In this document: positions 1-13,485 of the stretch, piece by piece | How positions within the stretch are numbered: position 1 is the first letter of the stretch | Layout: each line of letters opens with the position of its first letter | Source of the DNA: Liolophura sinensis | Taxonomy: Eukaryota; Mollusca; Polyplacophora; Chitonida; Chitonidae | DNA: 64,000 nucleotides | Reading direction: 5' to 3' | Assembly: GCF_032854445.1 (NCBI RefSeq) | Contig: NC_088302.1 | Span: 33,883,979 to 33,947,978 of the forward strand | Translations under genes and position numbers: made by a program | The notes under the pieces: model-generated | Database searches by the model: none | What the model was told of the DNA's origin: nothing | What the model saw: only the letters and a program-made list of their open reading frames with translations

Positions 1-482
1 TCAAGCAGGCATTAGTAAATAGACTACTTTGAACTATGCATAAATATACTTTCATTTATTTTTTGAAGAGGTTTTGTGAAAAGAGTTAAAAGCGTTCAAA
101 TCTTTGAATTCTATGGTGGGCTAATATGGACCATACTATCAGAATTTAAGAACTATGACGTAACATCAACTGTTTCCAACTCTAATCATGACACTGAATA
201 TTGGAATAACTCTTTTTTTTTTACGTATGAGTAAAGGATTTCTGAAATGATGCTCTCAAAAATTCCTTTCTTCTAGTGAACATCAGAAAAAAAGGTGATG
301 TGACACCAGAGTTCCTGGATACCGTCAGTATGGCTCATAAAGCCCTCCATAGTATTCAAATATTTGAATGCCTTTCAACACTCTTAAAAAATCTAAAAAA
401 ATAAATGAAAGTATTTTTACGCATAGTTTTCAGTTGTCTACATGATGTACTGTACTTCATATTGTAGCTTTCTTTTACTTTA
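1..482. mobile_element. Foldback MITE-like element, copy 1 (left end cut by window)
   Basis: The left arm (aactatgcataaatatactt) and right arm (aagtatttttacgcatagtt) are inverted copies. The resemblance continues inward through ttcaaatctttgaattct and attcaaatatttgaatg, so the whole element folds into one imperfect hairpin. Copies at 38325-38815 and 61175-61660 match along their length. Confidence 0.85.
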
Positions 483-577
483 ATGTATACATCTTCTGGA
501 ATGAAACCTCTTAATGAGGTGAAGAGTATATATGTACAACAATGACTAGATCTGTCTGTGGTCCACTGGTATCCACA

Positions 578-652
578 CTAGACAATTCCTGCTGCTCCCA
601 TCAGCATTTCTCGCAGAAGGTCGGTTCTGTTCAAGCTCTGAATTTCTGCATT
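578..652 (-). CDS. WDR41: WDR41 terminal coding exon with stop
   Basis: Acceptor TGCTTTCAG at 653-661 is followed by 24 codons, NAEIQSLNRTDLLREMLMGA to GIV, and TAG at 578-580. The position and Leu-rich character match the RLFQKLEENGDLYLAV end of vertebrate WDR41. An ATTAAA signal on the minus strand at 479-484 could serve for polyadenylation; it lies inside the foldback element at 1-482. Confidence 0.85.
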   Translation of the reverse strand, partial: NAEIQSLNRTDLLREMLMGAAGIV

Positions 653-3600
653 CTGAAAGCAGAGAGAAATCGCAACATAATCATATGTGATATGACACAG
701 GACATGCTTCTACCTGATTAGCAATAGTCACTACTGAACCATGCTATTTAAAGGCAAAGAAAAACATGACTACCCTGAGTCTTCCATTTTTTGGGACAGA
801 TATTAGTAGTGTTAAAAGCAGAATATTACATTTCTTTACAAGCCTTTTGGAAAAGTACAGATATGAGTATGTTGTTCATTAAATGGTCTAACCATGTGAG
901 AAAAATGAGCAGACCAGGTGTCCCAAAAATTAGAAGAAATAAGGTACTGATGTTGTAAAAAGGTCCAGGAAAATAGCTTGATTTATTTTTATTGAAACCA
1001 TGTAAAATTCATGCGAGACAATGGACCAGACATCACACCAATTTTGAGCAATTTAAAACACAGAAGAACACTAGATTTCTACCTTCAAAGAGCATACCTG
1101 CATACATTTATTTATTTATTTGATTGGTGTTTTACGCCGTACTCAAGAGTGTTTCACTTATACGACGGCGGCCAGCAATATGGTGGGAGGAAACCGGGCA
1201 GAGGAAACCCACGACCATCCACAGGTTGCTGACAGACCTTCCCACTCAACCTGCATAAAGAGCTACAAGTACATGTGTAAGTGCATTTGCCAAATGGACC
1301 ATGCAATTATTGCAAACAAGAAATGCATGTGACATCACTAACACCCATTTGATCCCAACATACCACTGCAAACTTTGACGTTTTAGTAGCATTTCACTCT
1401 GTTGGAAAAATGTTAAACTTTTCATTTTTCCTGTGCAGAGTATTGTCTCATTATTAGAGTATTATTAGAGCATTAGCTGCGAGTTGAACGCACACACCTA
1501 CACCTAACGCACACACACACACACACACCTAACACACACACACCTAACACACACGCGCACGCACACACACACACCTAACACACACACACACACACACACA
1601 CCTAATACACACAAACACACACCTAATACACACACACACGCACACACCTAACACACACACACCTACCTAACGCACACACACACACACACACGTGCGCACA
1701 CACACCTAATGCACGCACGCACACACACACACACACACCTAACACACATGCACACAAACACACACACACCTAACACACACGCACACACACACACACACCT
1801 AACACACACACACACACACACACACGCCTCTACCTAACACGCACACTGTGGAATGACCCACACAGTAATATGTCAGTCTTACCTTCCAGGCAATAATCAA
1901 ACTGTCCACGCCGCAGGAGACCACTCCATGAGTGCCATAATCCAAAAACATCTTCAACAGAGGAAAAATGACAGAAATCTATCATTTCCAGCCCAATGAA
2001 AGTGCACTATTAAAGATTTGCATAAACATTAAAGAAAGTATCTTGAGTTACACGTTGGTAAGATCTGCCTACACCTTTCCATGTTTTTTGGGTCTACACA
2101 TTTATGTTCAAACTGTTCAAGGTGAAGCGCTTTTTTCTTGCACTGCTCACTACTGTGTAATTACCCTAAAGAGAGAAATCACGTCAGGGCCCACAAAGTG
2201 CGCATGAAGGTAATAAGATGAAACTACATGTAGCTTCATGTACCTATCAGTCTTTATACACATAGGATTATGTTATGACAAAGCTTCCTGGTGCCTCTGT
2301 TTCTCGGTTAGTCCGCTAGCGCAGCGTAATCACCCAGGAGCCTCACACCAACGCGATCACTGTGAGTTCATGGTCGTGGGTTTCCCCCAGGCTTTGCCTG
2401 GTTTCCTCACAACATAATGATGGCTGCCGTTGTATAAGTGAAATATTCTTGAGTACGGCGTAAAACACAAATCAAATATATAAATTAATTAACTTGCTTC
2501 CCTGTTGTTCATATGCATGTAGATGCACTTTCAGATGAACAGTTGCAATTAGCTGTTTCCGTGTTGCATGACACAGAGCACAGAAACTCATAGTGTAGTC
2601 TGCCCTGAGCTGCTGTTTGTAGTCCAACTGCCTTAGGTCAAATTTTCACATACAACAAAACTGGTTTGAAACAGATTTCAAGTCTGTGGTATGGCATATC
2701 ATATTTCCTGAATGTATTCAGTTGCAATATGTGATTTATTGTGGTATTTGATGCAAAGTTTGAAGATTAAAAAAAAATTATTGCAAAATGCAGTGCTGCA
2801 TTTGTGATACACCCAGAAATTTGTAGAAACAAAACAAATTGCAAAAATGAAAGTATGTATCTGCTTTGCTTTGGTGTAACCTCACCCAAATTTGGAAAGA
2901 AATCTAATTTAACCAGTCAAGGTGTAATGTGACTGTGGTAGTATTCAGTTGTGTCAGACTGCAGTGTGATGGTGAGACATTTACCTGTACTGCCCCTGAA
3001 TGCCCCAGACACTCCCCCATCAGCTGTAACTCCATCAGGTAATCCTCTGCTCTACAGTGGCGAAGGTAGTCAATGCTGAAATGAGATGTTTCAAAGTTTG
3101 TTTATTATGTCAGTGGCGTGCTGGCGCAGCATAATGACCCAAAGGCCTCTCACCAATGTGGTCGCTATGAGTTCAAGTCCAGCTCATGCTGGCTTCCTCT
3201 GCGGCCGTATGTGGGAAGGTCTGCAAGCAACCTGCGGATGATCGTGGGCTTCCCCCGGGCTTTGTCCGTTTTCCCCCACCATAATGCTGGCCACCACCAC
3301 ATAAGTGAAATATTCTTGAGTACGGAGTAAAACACCAATCAAATAAATAAATAATATGTCAGTGTTTGAAACTGTATTGTGCAATCATTCACACCTGGAG
3401 TGTCTGGAGACATGGAGTAACCACGGCTATCATCACACACACATATCTGACAAACATCCAGTCGTCGTAAGTTAAACAATCTAGAGAATGGCTTAACACA
3501 CCAATCAAATGAACAAATAAATTAAAGCTGCCGTCAATCCAGTGACAGACCAATTAATGTCTGCGCTCTCATTTGTCAAAGGCTAATAAACAGTGACGTG

Positions 3601-6600
3601 AACAAAAATATAAGCTGAATGAAAATCAGTTTTCATAACAGCAAACACAAGCATCACATTTTTTTCTCACCAATCATAAGAATATCTGTGATATCTGAAT
3701 AATATATCTGACACATTTATGTTTCTATTTTTTTAACTACTCCCACTTATTCATCTCACGCATTCATAACTGTTTTAAGTTCATTGTAAAATAGCAATAA
3801 AAATGTTTCCATCTGTCCTTAAACTGTGTCTCTTTCCCTGAGATTTTTTTTAAATATATTTTTCAACTTTACAGCATTCTTGCAATTTATTAAGAAACCC
3901 AGTGATATGTAGGGCCTGATTTATTTTTCTACAATTAAATATCTTTGCCAGCATTGTTAGTATATTAGCATCACTTGGTCAGTATACAAATGCTACTTGT
4001 CTGTAAAAAGATTTCAGAATTCCAGGTGTCCCAACATACACGTACATGTACAGTCACTTGTGTGTACAAAACAAGTGTACATGTACTGTCACGTCTGTTT
4101 ACAAGACAAGTGTACATGTACTGTCAGGTGGGTGTACAAAACAAGTGTACATGTACTGTCATGTGTGTGTACAAAACGAGTGTACATGTACTGTCAGGTG
4201 GGTGTATAAAACAAGTGTACATGTACTGTCACATGTGTGTATAAAACAAGTGTACACGTACTGTCACGTCTGTTTACAAGACAAGTATACATGTACTGTC
4301 AGGTGGGTATACAAGGCAAGTGTACATGTACTGTCATGTGTGTGTACAAAACAAGTGTACATGTACTGTCAGGTGGGTGTATAAAACAAGTGTACATGTA
4401 CTGTCATGTGTGTTTACAAGACAAGTGTACATGTACTGTCAGGCGGGTGTACAAAACAAGTGTACATATACTGTCACGTGTGTTTACAAGACAAGTGTAC
4501 ATGTACTGTCAGGTGGGTATACAAGGCAAGTGTACATGTACTGTCATGTGTGTTTACAAGACAAGTGTACATGTACTGTCAGGTGGGTGTATAAAACAAG
4601 TGTACATGTACTGTCGTGTGTGTACAAAACAAGTGTACATGTACTGTCAGGTGAGTGTATAAAACAAGTGTACATGTACTGTCACGTGTGTGTATGAAAC
4701 AAGTGTACATGTACATGTATGTGGAGCTATTTTTCCTCCAGTTACAGATCTGACACTAGTTTTTCAGTGAAATATTCTTGAATATGGTATAGCAGCACTG
4801 AGTAAAAAAAAGAAATAATTGGCATAAACATAAATATATAATGTACTTAATCTATTGCTTCCACCAACGCTTGTCTGAGCTGACCTACATGTAGAGTCTG
4901 TGTCCCCACAGATTGAGACAGCCATCCTCAGAGCCCTAACCTGTAGCCAGTAAATCGTGAGAGGACATTGTCCCCGTGTTTATTGGTGTCAAGCGGAGCC
5001 AGCTGTAGTGTCTGGCTGTGTCCCCACAGACTGAGACAGCCATCCCCAGAGCCCTAACCTGTAGCCAGTAAATCGTGAGAGGACACGTCCTCATGTTTAC
5101 AGGTGTCAAGCTGAGCCAGCTGTAGCATCTGGCTGTGTCCCCACAGACTGAGACAGCCATCCCCAGAGCCCTTACCTGTAGCCAGTAAATCGTGAGAGGA
5201 CATTGTCCCCGTGTTTACTGGTGTCAAGCTGAGCCAGCTGTAGCATCTGGCTGTGTCCCCACAGACTGAGACAGCCATCCCCAGAGCCCTTACCTGTAGC
5301 CAGTAAATCGTGAGAGGACATTGTCCCTGTGTTTACTGGTGTCAAGCTGAGCCAGCTGTAGCGTCTGGCTGTGTCCCCACAGACTGAGACAACCATCCCC
5401 AGAGCCCTTACCTGTAGCCAGTAAATCGTGAGAGGACATTGTCCCCGTGTTTACTGGTGTCAAGCTGAGCCAGCTGTAGTGTCTGGCTGTGTCCCTACAG
5501 ACTGAGACAGCCATCCCCAGAGCCCTTACCTGTAGCCAGTAAATCGTGAGAGGACATTGTCCCCGTGTTTACTGGTGTCAAGCTGAGCCAGCTGTAGTGT
5601 CTGGCTGTGTCCCCACAGACTGAGACAGCCATCCTCAGAGCCCTTACCTGTAGCCAGTAAATCGTGAGAGGACATTGTCCCCGTGTTTACTGGTGTCAAG
5701 CTGAGCCAGCTGTAGTATCTGGCTGTGTCCCCACAGACTGAGACAGCCATCCTCAGAGCCCTTACCTGTAGCCAGTAAATCGTGAGAGGACATTGTCCCC
5801 GTGTTTACTGGTGTCAAGCTGAGCCAGCTGTAGTGTCTGGCTGTGTCCCCACAGACTGAGACAGCCATCCTCAGAGCCCTTACCTGTAGCCAGTAAATCG
5901 TGAGAGGACATTGTCCCCGTGTTTACTGGTGTCAAGCTGAGCCAGCTGTAGTGTCTGGCTGTGTCCCCACAGACTGAGACAGCCATCCTCAGAGCCCTTA
6001 CCTGTAGCCAGTAAATCGTGAGAGGACATTGTCCCTGTGTTTACTGGTGTCAAGCTGAGCCAGCTGTAGTGTCTGGCTGTGTCCCCACAGACTGAAACAG
6101 CCATTCTCAGAGCCCTTACCTGTAGCCAGTAAATCGTGAGAGGACATTGTCCTCGTGTTTACTGGTGTCAAGCTGAGCCAGCTGTAGTGTCTGGCTGTCC
6201 CCACAGACTGAAACAGCCATCCTCAGAGCCCTTACCTGTAGCTAGTAAATCGTGAGAGGACATTGTCCCCGTGTTTACTGGTGTCAAGCTGAGCCAGCTG
6301 TAGTGTCTGGCTGTGTCCCCACAGACTGAGAGAGCCATCCCCAGAGCCCTTACCTGTAGCCAGTAAATCATGAGAGGACATTGTCCCTGTGTTTACTGGT
6401 GTCAAGTTGAGCCAGCTGTAGTGTCTGGCTGTGTCCCCACAGTTGGAAAGAGCCATCCTCAGAGCCCTTACCTGTAGCCAGTAAATCGTGAGAGGACATT
6501 GTCCCTGTGTTTACTGGTGTCAAGCTGAGCCAGCTGTAGTGTCTGGCTGTGTCCCCACAGTCCGAGACAGCGATCCCCAGAGCCCTTACCTGTAGCCAGT

Positions 6601-9600
6601 AAATCGTGAGAGGACATTGTCCCCGTGTTTACTGGTGTCAAGCTGAGCCAGCTGTAGTGTCTGGCTGTGTCCCCACAGACTGAGACAGCCATCCCCAGAG
6701 CCTTTACCTGTAGCCAGTAAATCGTGAGAGGACATTGTCCCCGTGTTTACTGGTGTCAAGCTGAGCCAGCTGTATTGTCTGGTTGTGTCCCCACAGACTG
6801 AGACAGCCATCCTCAGAGCCCTTACCTGTAGCCAGTAAATCGTGAGAGGACATTGTCCCCGTGTTTATTGGTGTCAAGCTGAGCCAGCTGTATTGTCTGG
6901 TTGTGGCCCCACAGACTGAGACAGCCATCCTCAGAGCCCTTACCTGTAGCCAGTAAATCGTGAGAGGACATTGTCCCCGTGTTTACTGGTGTCAAGCTGA
7001 GCCAGCTGTAGTGTCTGGCTGTGTCCCCACAGTCGGAGAGAGCCATCCTCTGAACATGTCACCAAGAAGGTACTAAAAATAAAATATATGCAACAAAAAT
7101 TACTTAACTGACGTTTATATGTATATGTAGTTAACACATCTATATTTGATGCATAGGACCACAGGGATTATTTCCTTCATTTCACAACAGCGATATTGTT
7201 TACAATTCTCTCTGTATTAGGAGGAGACCATGCATGTGCATATCAATCTATAGTGAAGGTAGGGTGTCAGCAGAAATGGAAGTAAGTCTGCCAAAGGTGT
7301 ACAAATGGCAAGCTTAATTAATTAATTCCTTAATTTCTTAATCCCTTAATTCCTTAATCTTTACACATATTTAAGACAAACTTTTAGTGCAATTTATATG
7401 GTTTATTAATTTGATTGTGGAGACAAAAATACATAGCTAGCGTTGTTCGATTACAGGCCTTCATAAAAAAAGTATAGTTTCATCAATCTACACAGAGAAA
7501 AAGCCTAAGAATATACTTGAATATACATCGTGCAATCATGCTAAAAGGCTACAGTAAAAGTACTCTCGCTCTTACTTCCCACGGTCAAAAAATACAGTAA
7601 GTGTTTAAATCACTAGCCCTAAAAATTCGACAATTAAAATTGGTTTTTTTGAATCAAGACTTTAATACAGCATTAAGAAACCAGGTAAACTTACTTGTCC
7701 CAGACAAAGCCCACGAAGAGTATTTTAGAGTAATGTGCCTTTGCTTTGGTCATCAGCACTGATCCACACACTGTGTCATACACACAGAAGCCTGAACCTA
7801 TTCCTGCCACAATGTACCTCTGTAAAAGAAAGAGTATTTTAGAGTAATGTGCCTTTGCTTTGGTCATCAGCACTGATCCACACACTGTGTCATACACACA
7901 GAAGCCTGAACCTATTCCTGCCACAATGTACCTCTGTAAACAGAAAGAGTATTTTAGAGTAATGTGCCTTTGCTTTGGTCATCAGCACTGATCCACACAC
8001 TGTGTCATACACACAGAAGCCTGAACCTATTCCTGCCACAATGTACCTCTGTAAACAGAAAGAGTATTTTAGAGTAAAGTGTCTTTGCTTTGGTCATCAG
8101 CACTGATCCACACACTGTGCCATACACACAGAAGCCTGAACCTATTCCTGCCACAATGTACCTCTGTAAACAGAAAGAGTATTTTAGAGTAAAGTGTCTT
8201 TGCTTTGGTCATCAGCACTGATCCACACACTGTGCCATACACACAGAAGCCTGAACCTATTCCTGCCACAATGTACCTCTGTAAACAGAAAGAGTATTTT
8301 AACCTATTGCATTTGGTGCACTATGCTCACTGTTCATGTGCATCATGAACTTAAAATTGAAACAAGAGATTAAGGGAGATCAGTATGAATTTAGACGGTA
8401 CATTAGACAAAAACTCACCTCATCAATACATATCATGTGCTGGATGCTGTATGGATACAGGTGTTCCCTCCCTTGATAGTCTGGGATGGAGTTGAAGTAC
8501 CTAGAGGGCGCTAGTGTTTGTGTTGTCCACAAAATGATGGTGCCATCTATGGAGCCACTTGCAAAGGAAGCATCTTTAACAGAAAACACAAGAGGAAAGA
8601 TGAAGGACTCCAAATTAAAGGCAATATTACAGCAAGGTTCATGTAGACATTAAAACAGACTGTATTATTTGCTGATTTATTTGACTGGTGTTTTACGGTG
8701 TACTCAAGAATATTTGACTTATACGACAACAGCAGCATTATGGTGGGAGGAAACCCGGCATAGCCCGGGGGAAACCCAAAAACATCTGCAATTCGCTGGG
8801 AAACTTTCCAACATACACTCAGAGAGGAAGCTAGCATTAGCTGGACTTTAACTCACTGTTACCGCACTGGTGAGAGGCTCTTGGGTCACTGTGCCATGTT
8901 GGCACGCTAACCACCTCTGCCACAGGGCCCCCTATAATATATTAAGTGCTGTCTAAACACAGCTCTCCTGTACATTACATTTGAAGAGGAACCCGAACTT
9001 GACAAAGAGTTATTTTATGTCTACAGCTCAAGTTTGCAATAGCTGCGGTATCACACAAAAATTCTGTTACTTAAGGTTTCATGTCTTCTAGCACAAAGGC
9101 CACAGCAAGTCAATGACCAATTTTAAAAGATTGGATGTCAAGATTTTAATAACCAGCCAAACCACTGACTGAATGATTGAATGAAAAAGCGACTAACGGC
9201 CAAAATGTTGCTTCAATGAATGAGATAGACAGTACAGGGCAAGAGTTTGTACAGCTGTTCAGTGACCAGTTCCACAATGCAACTGTAAAGTTGATTGTAA
9301 CTACGTCATTGATTATACATGTTTATAAAGACATACATGAATAGATAGTTAAAACTCTATCATAGCTTTGTGGCACAGAGCACTGGCTCAGATGTAGTTA
9401 CAGACCAAAGGTTGACTAATCAACTCATGAAAACAGTGCTTGTATTATTTTTGTTTTTGTTTTGATCACAAGTGCAAATATCAAACTGAATAAAGCACTA
9501 ACCTGACACGTTAATCAGACAACGAATGGCTTCACGGTGAGGAGGCAGCTTCTTCACCAGAGTTACCTCGTATGAACAGTCCGTATTGGACGTCAGTGAG

Positions 9601-12062
9601 GTGATTATTTTCACAACAGAATAGACACCTGTGAGGTATGCAATGGAATCATACAATTAATGCACTGGCTGAAAGAGAAAAAATGCTATCACTAAATGTA
9701 TTTTTACCTCAAATTAGACAGAAGAATGAAACTGATAAAATACACAGTAAGTATCATTTGTGTGATGTTCAATTTTGCTCAGGTCTGTCAGAATAATGCA
9801 GCCTCATTTTGAACACCAGACTGAAGAAAACCAGAAAGAATGTAATGATAAATTAGTGCAGTTATTACAAATAATGAATTAAATGATTCTGATGAGTACA
9901 TGAGTACTTACACAACTGCTTGTCTGCCGCTGTCACTACTCGATTGTTCTTTGTGGCTATCATCAAATTAATATCCTCTACAAGAAACCACAAAAATCAT
10001 ATACAGTTTAGCCGGATCCTAACCATCAATCCTGTGCCCAGTGTGGCCAGAGGATACACTGTGGCTATCATCAAATTAATACCCTCTACAAGAAAGCACA
10101 AAAATCATATACAGTTTAGCCGGATCCTAACCATCAATCCTGTGCCCACTGTGGCCAGAGGATACACTGTGGCTATCATCAAATTAATATCCTCTACAAG
10201 AAACCACAAAAATCATATACAGTTTAGCCGGACCCTAACCATCAATCCTGTGCCCACTGTGTCCAGAGGATACACTGTGGCTATCATCAAATTAATATCC
10301 TCTACAAGAAAGCACAAAAATCATATACAGTTTAGCCGGACCCTAACCATCAATCCTGTGCCCACTGTGGCCAGAGGATACACTGTGGCTACCATCAAAT
10401 TAATATCCTCTACAAGAAACCACAAAAATCATATACAGTTTAGCCGGACCCTAACCATCAATCCTGTGCCCACTGTGGCCAGAGGATACACTGTGGCTAT
10501 CATCAAATTAATACCCTTTACAAGAAAGCACAAAAATCATATACAGTTTAGCCGGACCCTAACCATCAATCCTGTGCCCACTGTGGCCAGAGGATACACT
10601 GTGGCTATCATCAAATTAATATCCTCTACAAGAAACCACAAAAATCATATACAGTTTAGCCGGACCCTAACCATCAATCCTGTGCCCACTGTGGCCAGAG
10701 GATACACTGTGGTTATCATCAAATTAATACCCTCTACAAGAAACCACAAAAATCATATACAGTTTAGCCGGACCCTAACCATCAATCCTGTGCCCACTGT
10801 GGCCAGAGGATACACTGTGGCTATCATCAAATTAATATCCTCTACAAGAAAGCACAAAAATCATATACAGTTTAGCCGGACCCTAACCATCAATCCTGTG
10901 CCCAGTGTGGCCAGAGGATACACTGTGGCTATCATCAAATTAATACCCTCTACAAGAAACCACAAAAATCATATACAGTTTAGCCGGATCCTAACCATCA
11001 ATCCTGTGCCCACTGTGGCCAGAGGATACACTGTGGCTATCATCAAATTAATATCCTCTACAAGAAACCACAAAAATCATATACAGTTTAGCTGGATCCT
11101 AACCATCAATCCTGTGCCCACTGTGGCCAGAGGATACACTAACGATCGGCCTATGGTTAGCGTACAATACACTTCGTACGTCTACTGTGACATGATTCTC
11201 TGGCAATTGAACGCAGACCCTCGGCTGACCCCTGGCCGACCTTCAGCAGACCCTCGGCCTATGATGATCAAATGCTTTAATGCTAAATACGGACCGATTT
11301 GCTGTAAACCGTCATGCCTCTTGAACACCATGATAGCTTGCAGTACATTTATTTGCGCACAAATTTTGCACAAAATTCGAGTTTTATTAGCTTACTGTTT
11401 GGGACCCCTCCTGTTTAGGTCCGTCACCTGTATACACCATTCCCATGAGGACAGAGGATTCAAGTTTGTACTGGGCGTCTCGAGTATATGAAATTTTGTG
11501 TATAACATAAACTACTTCACTAATTATTAAAGAACAAGCCTACTTAGAGGCATTTATGGCAGAGTTATCTGCCTATGAACATATGTATATGCAACATATT
11601 GCTTTCTCTGAAGTCCGCACTGTACATGGCAGCTGTATACAACCGTGGCTGTGTTTCAGAATTTGGAAACAGACTAAAGTTCTTTGGTTTATTAGTAAAT
11701 TTATCACCCGTTACCTGTAGGACCAAAATTACGCAGGAATATTTGACTTTACTGTGCGATGTGTGTCAGCCTGTGTGCTTATATAAGCTTAAAAAATGTC
11801 TATTGAAAATGTATATGTATTGAGTCATATCGGTACATCACTCAAGGCCTACAATTTATAAAATTGGAATTCCTGATAGGTAAGGTCAGCGTGTTACTGT
11901 TTTCCCTTTAATCTAAAGTCCCTAAATTGTGTACCCAATTTCACAACTGTCAACACTATTGTTTATTAATTTTTATAAGCACAAAAATGTGTTTATTATA
12001 AGATGAGAACAATCATATTTATCCTTTATATACGCTTGCAGACATGCGATGTACGTCCCATG

Positions 12063-12116
<54 letters not shown>

Positions 12117-13412
12117 TATATGTGCATCCTAAAGTTGGCATTAAATCAATCTATAAAATGCTATATTTTGAAAATATCCCTCTACCTATTCATGTATAAA
12201 TTATGAAAATACACCAAAGAAAGTATAGATCAAAACCGGAGAGTTTGGTACTGGTAAAACGAAATCTATTGGCCCAATTCCAATCCAATTTTTGCCGCCC
12301 AAATAATTACCTACCACAAAGTATCAGTCTCGTCCGTGCATGTGTTATGTTTAATATCAATCATAAAGTTCCAAAAATATACAGAGATAGTCACGCGAAC
12401 AATACAAGGCCTACAGAGTATGTCCCATGTCATTACGTCAAACTCCAGTAAGTGAATAAATGTCGTAAAACGATACGCTGACCATGGCGGCATCATACAC
12501 AGACTGTCGTTAGACCGTGGGCTGACCCTTAGCCGACCCTACACGGATGGGAGGCGGAGGACAACGGCGTGTTTGATCAAAGTTCGGCCGTGGTCTGCGT
12601 GTAGTGGACGTATGATACACGTGCCATCCAACCACAATGGACGTAGGATGGATGGTTAGGATCAAAAGTATTATCTACAAAATGTAATAATACAATCACA
12701 ATCCCACTCCCTCTGTTTGCGACCCTTTCACCCCTTCCTAGTGTTAATACTTATAGTCAACAAGCACCACCTTGGTGTATTTTCAATTTTCTATGCTCCT
12801 TGTAAATCATACATTTCTACTTCCGTTCTAAATTTTCGCTTACGTGGAAATACCCAGGCTCCATTCACACATTAATACATGTAACTACTGAAAACCAGAA
12901 ATATAAATATATATATTCTCCTTGAATGGGTTCTTCACATCTCTACAGGTATTAAAGTCTTTCCCATTGCAGTAAAATACATGTTCTTACCATCATTAAG
13001 CGACAATGTCGAACTTAGCAACTGCCCTTTTCTCGTCCAAACACACAACTTTTTCCCTCCCGAACAGAAAAGTGATCCATTTTCCAGTGACAACAGACTC
13101 TGCAAAGGAAAAGAAACATTAGCAGGCTGTGAGCAGTAAACATCGTTTCCTTAATCATTAGTGTTTATCTAACATGTACCTTAGCATACAGTCCATTGTT
13201 TTATCGATGTATTCAGACAGCTATCCCTAATCTACATTTGTAGATTGCTACTGCCAAGGTTACGAGTTCAAATCCAGCATCCACCTTAAGGCGCCGGCTT
13301 TGTCAGGCACTGATAAAGTGTGGCAGTTGTCTTCATGGCCAGCCAAATTTATTTACCTACCATGATCATATACGTTGTGCACATGGCATAAAACATCAAT
13401 GAAATAATTAAT

Positions 13413-13485
<73 letters not shown>

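Noticed and set aside
1495-1850. Telomere-like or interstitial telomeric repeat
   Set aside because: CCTAA occurs between AC runs but no TTAGGG/CCCTAA tandem is present.
3975-4697. Overlapping Cys/Tyr/Val-rich frames of 62-141 codons
   Set aside because: They are readings of the 35-bp minisatellite in several frames; no start context, no splice support, and they sit in a WDR41 intron.
4936-7137. Series of 74-residue frames (MAVSVCGDTARHYSWL type)
   Set aside because: They recur every 118 bp, shift frame at each unit and are out of frame with WDR41 apart from the true exon at 6944-7072.
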